Shown in pieces: positions 29,099 to 37,604 of a stretch of DNA of 50,579 bases. Position numbers and translations under genes: made by a program. The DNA is from Bacteroidales bacterium Bact_22. Lineage in GTDB: Bacteria; Bacteroidota; Bacteroidia; Bacteroidales; F082. How positions within the stretch are numbered: position 1 is the stretch's first letter; each line of letters opens with the position of its first letter. The stretch lies in the NCBI GenBank assembly GCA_001603665.1, contig LUZN01000051.1, positions 1 to 50,579 on the forward strand, given 5' to 3'. The notes under the pieces are model-generated. The model was not told where the DNA came from. It was given only the letters and a program-made list of their open reading frames with translations, and made no database searches.

Positions 29099-31210
29099 AT
29101 GAGTAAGATGAATTTTGGTGACGTTTGGCGTGTGCTTCTGATCTACGTGATTATGCTCGTAGTAGGGGTGGCTGTTGTCATCAAAATCGTTGTTATTCAG
29201 ACAGTTGACCGCGAGGAGTTGCTCGAAAGTGCGCGTAAAGCCGACATCAGGATGGTGAAAGTTCCGGCGGTCCGCGGTAACATTTTCTCGAAAAATGGCA
29301 CTCTTCTCGCCACCACGATACCGGTTTTCGACGTGTATTTCGACCCGGTGGCGGTGCCTGAAGAGCGTTTCAACAATGAAATAGGTGCCTTGTCGGATAG
29401 CTTGGCAAGGATGCTGAAAGATAATACTAAGTCGCAGTATATCAATAAGTTCACTAAGGCGAGAAACAATAACAAACGTTATATCAGAATCGCCCGTAAG
29501 ATGAAGATGGATGAATATGAGCGTCTCAAGACGTTCCCGATTTTCCGTGAGCGTCAGAACGGTCTCATCTCCGAGAAACAGCTCATCAGAGAGCGTCCTT
29601 ACGGCGACATCGCGATGCGTGTGATCGGCTATGTGAACCTTAACGACACCTTGAAACCGGTGAAAGTCGGTCTGGAAGGCGCCTACGACACCTGTCTGAG
29701 CGGCCGCGACGGCATGCAGATGCGTCGTCGTATCAACGGCGGAAGGTTTATCGATGTGCCATCGTCGACGAATGTCACGCCGCGCAACGGAAAAGACATC
29801 TACACCTCCATCGACGCTAAGATTCAGGATGTGGCGGAAGAGTCGCTGCGTCGTTGTCTCGACGAGAACAAGGCTCAGCAGGGCTGCGTCATCATGATGG
29901 ACGTGAAGTCAGGATTCATCGAGGTGATGGCGTCGCTGCGTTATAACGAGAAAAAGAAAAAATACGAAGAGTCGTATAATTTCGCCATCGCTGAGAATGT
30001 GGAGCCTGGCTCGACGTTTAAGGCCATCACCATGACGGCTTTGCTCGAAAACGACCCGCATTTCAACGTCGACAGGGTGCTGAACCTCGGCAACACCGGC
30101 AAGATGAAGTTCCACAACCGCATTATGACCGACTCGCATGTGGTGGGCGAGGGACATCCGACGATAAAACAGTGCTTCTGGGAGTCGTCGAACATCGCCT
30201 TCGCATACCTCACCACCGAGGCTTTCGAGTCGAACCCGCAGCGATTCATTGATTTGATTTATAAAACCAAGATCAACGAGCCTTTGAATCTCGACATCAA
30301 GGGCGAGGGTAAACCATATATCAAGAGCACCAGCAGCAAGATCTGGTCGAAAGTGTCATTGCCTTGGATGTCAATAGGTTACGAGCTCACTGTGACTCCA
30401 ATCACCCTGTTGACATATTACAACGCCATCGCCAACAATGGTCGTATGGTGAAGCCGCAGTTCGTGAAGGAGATCCGTCGCGGCAACGAGGTAATCAAGA
30501 CCTTCGACACCATCGTAATCAACGAGAAAATAGCGTCTGACAGGACTATCAAGACGCTGCAGAGCCTGCTGAGAGGTGTTGTCGAGAACGGTACCGCGAA
30601 GCTGTTGAACAAATGCGCTTTCCCAGTGGCAGGTAAGACGGGAACGGCACAGATTGCTCAGAACGGCAACTACAACAAGAAAAATTACACAGCTTCGTTT
30701 GTGGGTTATTTCCCTGCCGATGACCCGAAATATACCTGCATCGTGGTAATCAGCAACCCGATGGGAGGCAAATACTACGGCGCGTCGGTGTCGGCGCCTG
30801 TCTTCAAGGAGATTGCTGAGAAGGTCTATGCCACCGAGCTCGGCATCACCGACGAGAAGAGCAGCTATCCGGCCAATGCTGATAAGTACACCAGGGCGTC
30901 GATGGCATATTATGAAGATGTCGACGACTACTGCACCATGGAAGGCGTGAGGATGGTCGACGGAGAGCTCAGCTCGGAGTGGGTGAGGGTCAGTCAGTCG
31001 GTGAACGGTGGCGTCACTATGCAGAGCGTGGAGCTCGTCGAGGAGGTGATGCCGGACCTGACAGGCATGAATGTGATGGACGCCGTGTATCTCCTCGAGA
31101 CGATGGGATGGAAGGTCGAGTTCAGCGGCCGCGGCGTGGTGGAGAGCCAGAGCGTGAAGGCCGGGACGAACCTCGAGAAAGGGAAAACGGTTGTTTTAAA
31201 ATTGAAATAA
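29099..31210 (+). CDS. ftsI: Division transpeptidase FtsI (PBP3) with PASTA domain
   Basis: A 703-residue class B penicillin-binding protein that cross-links septal peptidoglycan. One membrane helix (about 11-33), a dimerisation/pedestal domain (about 50-240: KVPAVRGNIFSKNGTLLA), and a transpeptidase domain with all three motifs: SxxK at Ser305-Lys308 (PGSTFKAI), SxN at 363-365 (ESSNIAF), and KTG at 513-515 (VAGKTGTAQIA). A single PASTA domain ends the protein (about 640-703, VMPDLTGMNVMDAVYLLE). Located 3 bases after ftsL. Confidence 0.97.
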   Translation: MSKMNFGDVWRVLLIYVIMLVVGVAVVIKIVVIQTVDREELLESARKADIRMVKVPAVRGNIFSKNGTLLATTIPVFDVYFDPVAVPEERFNNEIGALSDSLARMLKDNTKSQYINKFTKARNNNKRYIRIARKMKMDEYERLKTFPIFRERQNGLISEKQLIRERPYGDIAMRVIGYVNLNDTLKPVKVGLEGAYDTCLSGRDGMQMRRRINGGRFIDVPSSTNVTPRNGKDIYTSIDAKIQDVAEESLRRCLDENKAQQGCVIMMDVKSGFIEVMASLRYNEKKKKYEESYNFAIAENVEPGSTFKAITMTALLENDPHFNVDRVLNLGNTGKMKFHNRIMTDSHVVGEGHPTIKQCFWESSNIAFAYLTTEAFESNPQRFIDLIYKTKINEPLNLDIKGEGKPYIKSTSSKIWSKVSLPWMSIGYELTVTPITLLTYYNAIANNGRMVKPQFVKEIRRGNEVIKTFDTIVINEKIASDRTIKTLQSLLRGVVENGTAKLLNKCAFPVAGKTGTAQIAQNGNYNKKNYTASFVGYFPADDPKYTCIVVISNPMGGKYYGASVSAPVFKEIAEKVYATELGITDEKSSYPANADKYTRASMAYYEDVDDYCTMEGVRMVDGELSSEWVRVSQSVNGGVTMQSVELVEEVMPDLTGMNVMDAVYLLETMGWKVEFSGRGVVESQSVKAGTNLEKGKTVVLKLK

Positions 31211-31219
31211 ATAAACTAT

Positions 31220-32635
31220 ATGAATATTGAAGAGATAATAAAAGGCGCAAAAGACCTGCAGTTCGATTCGAGGAAGTGCACTGACGGCAGCGTGTTTTTC
31301 GCTGTGCGCGGCACCCAGGTCGACGGTCACGACTACATCGCGAAAGCCATCGAAAACGGAGCTAAAGGCATCGTCTGCGAGACGCTTCCCGAGACTCAGG
31401 TCGAGGGCGTGAAATATTACGTGGTCGACAACAGCGCTAAGGCGCTCGGACTGGCAGCATCGGCATTCTACGGCAATCCTTCGGAGAAGCTTCATCTGGT
31501 GGGCGTGACGGGCACTAACGGCAAGACCACCATCGCCACCCTGCTCTATCGTCTCTTCACCGATGCGGGATATATGTGCGGACTCCTCTCGACGATTGAA
31601 AACATCATCGGGACGAAGGTGGTGCCTTCTACGCATACCACCGGCGACCAGCTCGAGCTCAACGCCTTGCTGGCACAGATGGTGGAGGCAGGTTGCGAAT
31701 ATGCCTTCATGGAGGTGAGCTCGCATAGCATCGACCAGGATCGTATCGCAGGTCTGCATTTCGACGGCGGAATATTCACTAACCTCACTCAGGATCATCT
31801 CGATTATCATAAAACACTAGCAAACTACCGCGATGCGAAGAAGAAATTCTTCGACAACCTGCCATCTACGGCTTTCGCCTTGACGAACCTTGACGACAAG
31901 AACGGCATGGTGATGCTTCAGAATACCAAAGCAGCAAAGAAGACTTATTCTTTGAAACATGACGCCGACTTTAAAGGTCTTGTGATGGAGAGTTATTTCG
32001 ACGGTATGGAATTGAAAATCAACGGGAAAGCCTTGTCGACATACCTCGTGGGTCGCTTCAATGCCTCGAATTTGTTGGCAATCTACGGCGCTGCGACGCT
32101 GTTAGGCATGCCCGAGGAAGAAGTTCTACAGGAAGTCAGCAAGTTGCATAGCGCTTCGGGACGTTTCCAGATGGTGAGTTCGAAAGACGGCATCGTGGGC
32201 ATTGTCGATTACGCTCATACTCCTGATGCTTTGGAAAACGTGCTTTCGACAATCAACGAAATCAGGACTCATAATGAGACGCTGATTACAGTAGCAGGAG
32301 CAGGCGGTAACCGCGACGCCGACAAACGCCCGAAGATGGCTGCTGCGGCAGTGAAGCTGTCCGACCGACTCATCATCACCAGCGATAACCCGCGTTTTGA
32401 GGAGCCTGAGGAGATTATCCGTCAGATGAAAGCCGGTGTCCCGGGCGAGTGTTACAACAAGGTGCTTTGCATCACCGACCGTCACGAGGCGATTCGCACT
32501 GCAGTGGCCTTGGCGAAGAAAGGCGACATCATCCTTGTGGCTGGCAAAGGCCATGAGACATATCAGGATGTGAAGGGTGTCAAGCATCATTTCGATGATA
32601 GGGAAGAACTTGAAAATGCATTTAAAGAAAAGTAA
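31220..32635 (+). CDS. murE: UDP-MurNAc-L-Ala-D-Glu:meso-DAP ligase
   Basis: A 471-residue Mur ligase adding the third stem-peptide residue with ATP. Walker motif GVTGTNGKTT (95-104), HTTGDQLELN, FMEVSSHSIDQDR, NLTQDHLDYH with the carbamylated-lysine region nearby, and the meso-DAP selector SDNPR (Asp389-Arg392). The DNPR motif tells that the substrate is meso-DAP rather than lysine, matching dapD in this window. In Bacteroidales mraY normally follows; here it does not. Confidence 0.97.
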   Translation: MNIEEIIKGAKDLQFDSRKCTDGSVFFAVRGTQVDGHDYIAKAIENGAKGIVCETLPETQVEGVKYYVVDNSAKALGLAASAFYGNPSEKLHLVGVTGTNGKTTIATLLYRLFTDAGYMCGLLSTIENIIGTKVVPSTHTTGDQLELNALLAQMVEAGCEYAFMEVSSHSIDQDRIAGLHFDGGIFTNLTQDHLDYHKTLANYRDAKKKFFDNLPSTAFALTNLDDKNGMVMLQNTKAAKKTYSLKHDADFKGLVMESYFDGMELKINGKALSTYLVGRFNASNLLAIYGAATLLGMPEEEVLQEVSKLHSASGRFQMVSSKDGIVGIVDYAHTPDALENVLSTINEIRTHNETLITVAGAGGNRDADKRPKMAAAAVKLSDRLIITSDNPRFEEPEEIIRQMKAGVPGECYNKVLCITDRHEAIRTAVALAKKGDIILVAGKGHETYQDVKGVKHHFDDREELENAFKEK

Positions 32636-32661
32636 TTTTTGAATATAAATAATTGATTATT

Positions 32662-33192
32662 ATGACATTAGAACAGTTGGCCAAACAAGGTAGAAGAAAA
32701 GAGGTTTACACCGTAGCGATAAACCACAACATCTGCAACGCACGTAGAGATGTGTTGAAAAACAGCTTCGTCGATTGCGAGCATATCAAACACAGAAACG
32801 AGTTTGTGGCGATGCGAAACGGCGTGAAATATATCGACGACAGTGGCGCTAAGAGCGTCTCGGCGACATGGTTCTCTATCGAGAACGTCAACGAGCCGAC
32901 GGTGTGGATTGCCTTGGCGGGAAATGAGGACTACGAGGAGATGATACCTGTTGTGCGTCAACATGTTAAGTCGATAATCTGTGTCGGAAACGACATCGAG
33001 CCGATGCGTATGGCACTGGGTTGTCTGGTACGCGACGGCGTGATGATGGCCGAGAATATGGAAGAAGCCGTGAAGATGGCCGAAGAGAAGTCGGTGTCGG
33101 GTTACAACATCCTTTTCTCGCCTGGCTGCGAGCTCGAAGGTGTCGATGTCAGAAAAATGGAGAAGGTTTTTGTCAAAATGGCAAAGGAATAA
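32662..33192 (+). CDS. Stand-alone MurD C-terminal-domain-like protein
   Basis: A 176-residue protein that aligns by eye with only the C-terminal third of MurD (D-glutamate ligase). Matching blocks are INHNICNARRDVL (normally the central/C-terminal junction), HIKHRNEFVAMRNGVKYIDD (44-60), SATWFSIENVNEPTVWIALAG (67-87), KSIICVGND (103-111) and ILFSPGCE (150-157). The UDP-binding and ATPase domains, including the GTNGKT loop, are missing. The active-site motif DSKATN reads DSGAKS (Gly at the catalytic-lysine position), and the SLDQFxxFExRG segment is replaced by ELEGVDVRKMEK. The frame is intact, it starts at ATG 32662 (a TTG lies 9 bases upstream) and stops 3 bases before ftsW. It is thus probably expressed but not a ligase; role unknown. 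Confidence 0.8.
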   Translation: MTLEQLAKQGRRKEVYTVAINHNICNARRDVLKNSFVDCEHIKHRNEFVAMRNGVKYIDDSGAKSVSATWFSIENVNEPTVWIALAGNEDYEEMIPVVRQHVKSIICVGNDIEPMRMALGCLVRDGVMMAENMEEAVKMAEEKSVSGYNILFSPGCELEGVDVRKMEKVFVKMAKE

Positions 33193-33195
33193 GGT

Positions 33196-34398
33196 ATGTT
33201 AGATAAGGATACAGTAGTAGAAAAGACGAAGAACCTGTTTCAGGGTGACAAGGTGATTTGGATGGTGGTGGCTATCCTCACGTTCATCTCGCTGCTCACC
33301 GTGTACAGCGCTTCGGAGTCGGTGGCAAACAGAAGCTATCACGGCAATAACGCCTTTGTGTTGCTGCGTCACGCCGTGATGCTGATGCTCGGCCTGGCCT
33401 GTATGTTCGGCGCCTCGCGCATCAACTACAAGCGCTATTCGAGGCTGTTGCTTCTGCTTTTCTGGATCGCTATCCCGCTGCTGGTCTACACCTTGTTCTT
33501 CGGACAGAACCTCAACCACGCGCAGCGTGTCATCGGCATCGGCGGCGTGACGTTCCAGACTAGCGACCTTGCGAAGATTGCTTTGATAGGCTTCCTTGCC
33601 AGGGTTTTGACGCTTCGTCGCGACCAGCTTGACAACTATAAGGAATTGGGTATCAGGGTGATGCTGCCGATTCTTGTCATTGTGGGCTTGATCTTCCCTG
33701 AGAACTTCTCGACGGCGGCGATGCTGTTCATGACAAGCATTGTGATGATGTTTTTGAGTAAGGTAAAGATGAAATATATCTTCGCGTTTATCGGTGTCAT
33801 CGTGGTGGCGGGCAGCATTTTCATGCTGATTTCATTCGCTTTCGCGAAAGATAACCGAAGCGTGACATGGGTCAATCGTATTGAGCGTTTCTTCAGCAGC
33901 AGCGAGGAAGAAGCCGACGACACCGCTAACTTCCAGGTGCTTCAGGCAAAGATCGCCATCGCAGGAGGCAGCGTCATCGGCAAGGGTCCGGGCAAGAGCA
34001 CTCAACGTAACGTGCTGCCGCATCCTTATTCCGACTTCATCTACGCCATGGTGTTGGAGGAATACGGTCTCGTCGGAGGCGTGTTTGTGCTGGCTTTGTA
34101 CCTTGTCTTGCTGTTCCGAGCGACGCGAATCATGCTACGGGCGCCACAGTCGTTTGGAGGGCTGCTGGCGATGGGGCTGGCGTTCAGCCTCGTGATGCAG
34201 GCCCTCGTCAACATGGGCGTGGCCGTGGGTTTGTTCCCGGTGACGGGACAACCGCTGCCGTTCGTCAGCATGGGTGGCACATCGCTGTTGTTTACCGGAA
34301 TGTCGATAGGAATAATTATTAGTGTGACAAAAGAAATTGATAAAGTTAAGAACGATGAAAGAGATGCAGAAATCGAAGTCGCCGAGACTGATAGTTAG
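33196..34398 (+). CDS. ftsW: Septal peptidoglycan glycosyltransferase FtsW
   Basis: A 400-residue SEDS-family membrane protein with about ten helices that polymerises lipid II at the septum together with FtsI. LLTVYSAS at the first helix, AQRVIGIGGVTFQTSDLAKIALI (family R-W-I-x-x-G region, here with Val for Trp), PHPYSDFIYAMVLEEYGLVGG holding the catalytic-region Asp, and GLFPVTGQPLPFVSMGGTSLL near the end. An acidic cytoplasmic tail (about 375-400) overlaps the start of murG. Confidence 0.95.
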   Translation: MLDKDTVVEKTKNLFQGDKVIWMVVAILTFISLLTVYSASESVANRSYHGNNAFVLLRHAVMLMLGLACMFGASRINYKRYSRLLLLLFWIAIPLLVYTLFFGQNLNHAQRVIGIGGVTFQTSDLAKIALIGFLARVLTLRRDQLDNYKELGIRVMLPILVIVGLIFPENFSTAAMLFMTSIVMMFLSKVKMKYIFAFIGVIVVAGSIFMLISFAFAKDNRSVTWVNRIERFFSSSEEEADDTANFQVLQAKIAIAGGSVIGKGPGKSTQRNVLPHPYSDFIYAMVLEEYGLVGGVFVLALYLVLLFRATRIMLRAPQSFGGLLAMGLAFSLVMQALVNMGVAVGLFPVTGQPLPFVSMGGTSLLFTGMSIGIIISVTKEIDKVKNDERDAEIEVAETDS

Positions 34399-35482
34399 CG
34401 GTGGAGGTACGGGCGGCCACATCTTCCCGGCGATTGCCATCGCCGACGCCTTCAAACGTCGTCATCCAGATGCCGAGATATTGTTCGTGGGAGCAAAGGG
34501 CAGGATGGAGATGGAACGTGTGCCCAAGGCAGGCTATCCTATTGAAGGTCTGTGGATTAGCGGGTTTAAGCGTGAGCTCTCGCTCGATAACCTGAGCTTT
34601 CCGTTTAAGCTGATAAGCAGTCTGGTCAAGGCTCGTCGCATCCTGAAGAAGTTCAAGCCTGATGTGGTTGTCGGCGTCGGCGGCTTCGCCAGCGGCCCGA
34701 CTATGCGCAAGGCTACCGCACTCGGAATCCCGGTGGTGATACAGGAACAGAACTCGTTCCCAGGTGTCACCAACAAGATTGTGGCTCCGAAGGCTGCGAA
34801 AATATGTGTGGCATACGAAGGATTGGAGAAGTGGTTCCCGAAGGATAAGATCGTTCTTACAGGTAACCCGTTGAGAAACAACGTGGTATCAGTCGAAGGC
34901 AAACACGATGAAGGCGCTAAGTTCTTCGGTCTCGACCCACAGAAACCGATAATCTTGCTCGTCGGCGGCAGCCAAGGCGCTCTTGGCATAAACAGAGGCA
35001 TCTCGGCCAAGCTCGCCATGTTCAAAGACGTTGACTATCAATTGATTTGGCAGACTGGCAAGCAATATCTGGCACAGGCACAGAAAGAAGTTGGCGAGCT
35101 TGGCCTCGACGACCGTGTGAAGCCGACGGTGTTCATCGACAGGATGGACCTCGCATACGGCGCCGCCGACGTCGTGATATCTCGCGCAGGAGCGATGTCG
35201 ATATCTGAGCTGTCGCTGGTGAAGAAAGCCGTGATCTTCGTGCCACTGCCGACGGCGGCGGAGGATCATCAGACAAAGAATGCACAGAGTCTGGTCGACA
35301 AAGACGCGGCCATGATGGTTAAGAACGACGAGACACCGGAGAAGCTTATTCCGGCAGTGTTCGAGTTGCTTAACGACAAGGATAAGATCCATAAAATGGA
35401 AGAGAATATCGCTAAGTTTGCAAGGCCAAACGCAGCGGAAGACGTTGTAAATGAGATAGATAAGGTATGTTGTATTTCTTAG
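34355..35482 (+). CDS. murG: UDP-GlcNAc:lipid I GlcNAc transferase MurG
   Basis: A 375-residue membrane-associated GT28 enzyme converting lipid I to lipid II. N-terminal GGGTGGHIFPAI (16-27), VVGVGGFASGP, IQEQNSFPGVTN, then the UDP-GlcNAc site with VGGSQGALGINRG, SRAGAMSISELSL and PTAAEDHQTKNA. The start is taken as ATG 34355 (MKEMQKSKSP), 44 bases inside ftsW; ATG 34364 is equally possible. The end overlaps murC by 16 bases. Confidence 0.96.
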   Translation: MKEMQKSKSPRLIVSGGGTGGHIFPAIAIADAFKRRHPDAEILFVGAKGRMEMERVPKAGYPIEGLWISGFKRELSLDNLSFPFKLISSLVKARRILKKFKPDVVVGVGGFASGPTMRKATALGIPVVIQEQNSFPGVTNKIVAPKAAKICVAYEGLEKWFPKDKIVLTGNPLRNNVVSVEGKHDEGAKFFGLDPQKPIILLVGGSQGALGINRGISAKLAMFKDVDYQLIWQTGKQYLAQAQKEVGELGLDDRVKPTVFIDRMDLAYGAADVVISRAGAMSISELSLVKKAVIFVPLPTAAEDHQTKNAQSLVDKDAAMMVKNDETPEKLIPAVFELLNDKDKIHKMEENIAKFARPNAAEDVVNEIDKVCCIS

Positions 35483-36816
35483 GAATCGGCGGCATCGGGA
35501 TGAGCGCCCTGGCAAGATATTTCAAAGCCAAGGGCTATGAAGTGGCGGGCTACGACCGTACCCCTTCGCCATTGACGCATCGTCTTGAAGATGAAGGCAT
35601 CAGAATTCATTATGTCGACGACCCGAGCCTTATTCCTGAGAACATCGAGTTTGTGGTGCTGACACCGGCGATACCTTCTAACTCGTTGGAACTGAATTAT
35701 TTACGCGAGAAAAATATAAAGATCATCAAACGTGCTGAGGTGCTCGGGATGCTCTCGAGACAGCATAAGGCACTCGCGATAGCCGGCACTCACGGCAAGA
35801 CCACCACGACAGCCCTCGTGACGCATATCCTGATGACTGCCAACACGAAAGTGTCAGCATTTATTGGCGGAATAGCGCGTAACATCGACAGCAACGTGGT
35901 GATTGGAAGCGACAAAGACGATTACGTGGTAATGGAGGCCGACGAGTTCGACCACTCGTTCCTGCAGTTGTCGCCTTACGTTAGCATTGTGACATCCATC
36001 GACGCCGACCATCTCGACATCTACGGTGATTATCAGCATGTTACCGACAGTTTCAACGAATTCGTGAACAAGACTGCCGACGACGGTTTGGTGATTTATC
36101 ACGCCGACTTGCCGATCAAAACTGCCAAAAAGCATGTCACGTATGGCTTGGTTAACGCCGATGTAGTTGCCGAGCACATTGGCATACGCGATGGCGAAAC
36201 ATGTTTCGACGTTGTGGTTGCCGACTCTCCGAGTGCTCCAAGTTCTCTGAGAGATTTGAGTTCTCTAAGAATGTCCCTCTACGGCAACCACAACGTGCAA
36301 AACGCCCTTGCAGCTATCATCATGTGCTCGTATCTTGGTGTGAGTGAAGAAGATATAAGAGAAGGCCTCGCGACTTTCAAGGGAGTCCAGAGGCGTTTTG
36401 ACATTCGCGTCAAGAATGCGAAACATGTCTATATTGATGACTACGCACACCATCCGGCGGAGATTAAAGCAGCCCTGACAGCTGCACGTAAAGTCTTCAC
36501 CGACAAGGAGTTAACGGTGGTGTTCCAGCCGCATCTCTTCACCCGCACTCGCGACTTCATGGATGGCTTCGCGGAGAGCTTGTCGCTGGCCGACAAAGTG
36601 ATACTTCTCGACATCTATCCGGCTCGTGAACTTCCGATCGAAGGCGTGACATCGGCTGTATTATTGACAAAAATAACATCGAAAAATAAGATTTTATGCT
36701 CGAAGGAAGAGCTGCTAAATACAATAAAAAGCATTGATCCTGAGTTGATTATGACTGTGGGAGCAGGCGATATCGACCGTTTTGTACCACAAATTGAAAA
36801 GTTGTTAGGAGAATGA
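35467..36816 (+). CDS. murC: UDP-MurNAc:L-alanine ligase MurC
   Basis: A 449-residue Mur ligase adding the first stem-peptide residue. It has FLGIGGIGMSALA at the N-terminus (UDP binding), IAGTHGKTTTTAL with the P-loop at 107-113, VMEADEFDHSF, NAxxx-type YGNHNVQNALAAI, DDYAHHPAEIKA and FQPHLFTRTRDF. Residues 254-269, just before YGNHNVQ, are an extra Ser/Pro/Leu-rich insert (SPSAPSSLRDLSSLR) encoded by five degenerate 9-bp repeats. Overlaps murG by 16 bases and ftsQ by 4 (ATGA). Confidence 0.96.
   Translation: MLYFLGIGGIGMSALARYFKAKGYEVAGYDRTPSPLTHRLEDEGIRIHYVDDPSLIPENIEFVVLTPAIPSNSLELNYLREKNIKIIKRAEVLGMLSRQHKALAIAGTHGKTTTTALVTHILMTANTKVSAFIGGIARNIDSNVVIGSDKDDYVVMEADEFDHSFLQLSPYVSIVTSIDADHLDIYGDYQHVTDSFNEFVNKTADDGLVIYHADLPIKTAKKHVTYGLVNADVVAEHIGIRDGETCFDVVVADSPSAPSSLRDLSSLRMSLYGNHNVQNALAAIIMCSYLGVSEEDIREGLATFKGVQRRFDIRVKNAKHVYIDDYAHHPAEIKAALTAARKVFTDKELTVVFQPHLFTRTRDFMDGFAESLSLADKVILLDIYPARELPIEGVTSAVLLTKITSKNKILCSKEELLNTIKSIDPELIMTVGAGDIDRFVPQIEKLLGE
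36225..36269 (+). repeat. Five degenerate 9-bp tandem repeats within murC
   Basis: Units CTCTCCGAG, TGCTCCAAG, TTCTCTGAG, AGATTTGAG, TTCTCTAAG in exact 9-bp register (consensus TTCTCCAAG). The period is a multiple of three so the frame is kept. The same unit family recurs at 43426-43461. Confidence 0.75.
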
Positions 36817-37604
36817 AGAAGTTTTTGAAAATATTGGTCTGGGTTCTGACAATCGGCGCGATTGGCTGCCTGTGGTATTTTACCCGCCAGGACCATGTCG
36901 AGCATTCTCTTAAGAGCGTCGAGATGTCGCTGATTCGTCCTGATAGTCATGGGTTTATCGATAGTCTGGAGGTCTACAACCACATCATGAAGATCTGCGA
37001 CACGACGAAAAATACCGACATCACAATGATCCCGGTCGAGGAGGTGAGAGATTACCTGAAGACCATCCCTTGGGCCATTTACACCGATGCGAATATCACT
37101 ATGGATGAGACCTTGGTGGTTCAACTTATTGAATGTCAGCCTGTTATGAGGGTTTATAATAAGAAGGGACAGTCGGTATATCTCGATGAAGAGGGAAGGA
37201 TATTCCCGGTGAAATCGACACATCCGCTTCATCTGATGATAGGCAGCGGAAATCTGAATTTCAATGCGGTAACAAAGACTTCGGCTAGCGTCTACGACAG
37301 TGTGTATCATAGCACCGACCTGCCGAAAATCTTCAGCGTGATAAGGAAAATTCAAAGCAATACATATACGAATTGTTGCGTCAAGCAGGTGTATTTCGAT
37401 GGAAAGGAATACGAGCTGGTGATGAACAACGTCGACCTGAAGGTGGTTCTCGGCAACGACAACAATGTCGACCTGAAACTGCGAAACCTTCAGTATTTCT
37501 TTGAACGCATGCAGGGTTCTCCAGATATGAAGGACTACTGCAAGATCAATTTTAATTTTGAAAATCAAGTTGTTTGTACGAGAAATAAAAACAAAAAGAA
37601 ATGA
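36813..37604 (+). CDS. ftsQ: Cell division protein FtsQ
   Basis: A 263-residue bitopic protein. One N-terminal membrane helix (about 5-22), then a periplasmic POTRA-like domain and beta domain (VEEVRDYLKTIPWAIYTDANI, QLIECQPVMRVYNKKGQSVYLDEEGRIFPV in shortened form at about 78-135). FtsQ links the FtsBL complex to the divisome. Length and position between murC and ftsA agree. Starts on the murC stop (ATGA) and ends the same way on ftsA. Confidence 0.93.
   Translation: MKKFLKILVWVLTIGAIGCLWYFTRQDHVEHSLKSVEMSLIRPDSHGFIDSLEVYNHIMKICDTTKNTDITMIPVEEVRDYLKTIPWAIYTDANITMDETLVVQLIECQPVMRVYNKKGQSVYLDEEGRIFPVKSTHPLHLMIGSGNLNFNAVTKTSASVYDSVYHSTDLPKIFSVIRKIQSNTYTNCCVKQVYFDGKEYELVMNNVDLKVVLGNDNNVDLKLRNLQYFFERMQGSPDMKDYCKINFNFENQVVCTRNKNKKK

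Noticed and set aside
36615..37568. 317-codon open frame opposite ftsQ
   Set aside because: Antisense shadow of murC/ftsQ; no recognisable domain and the sense genes are certain.
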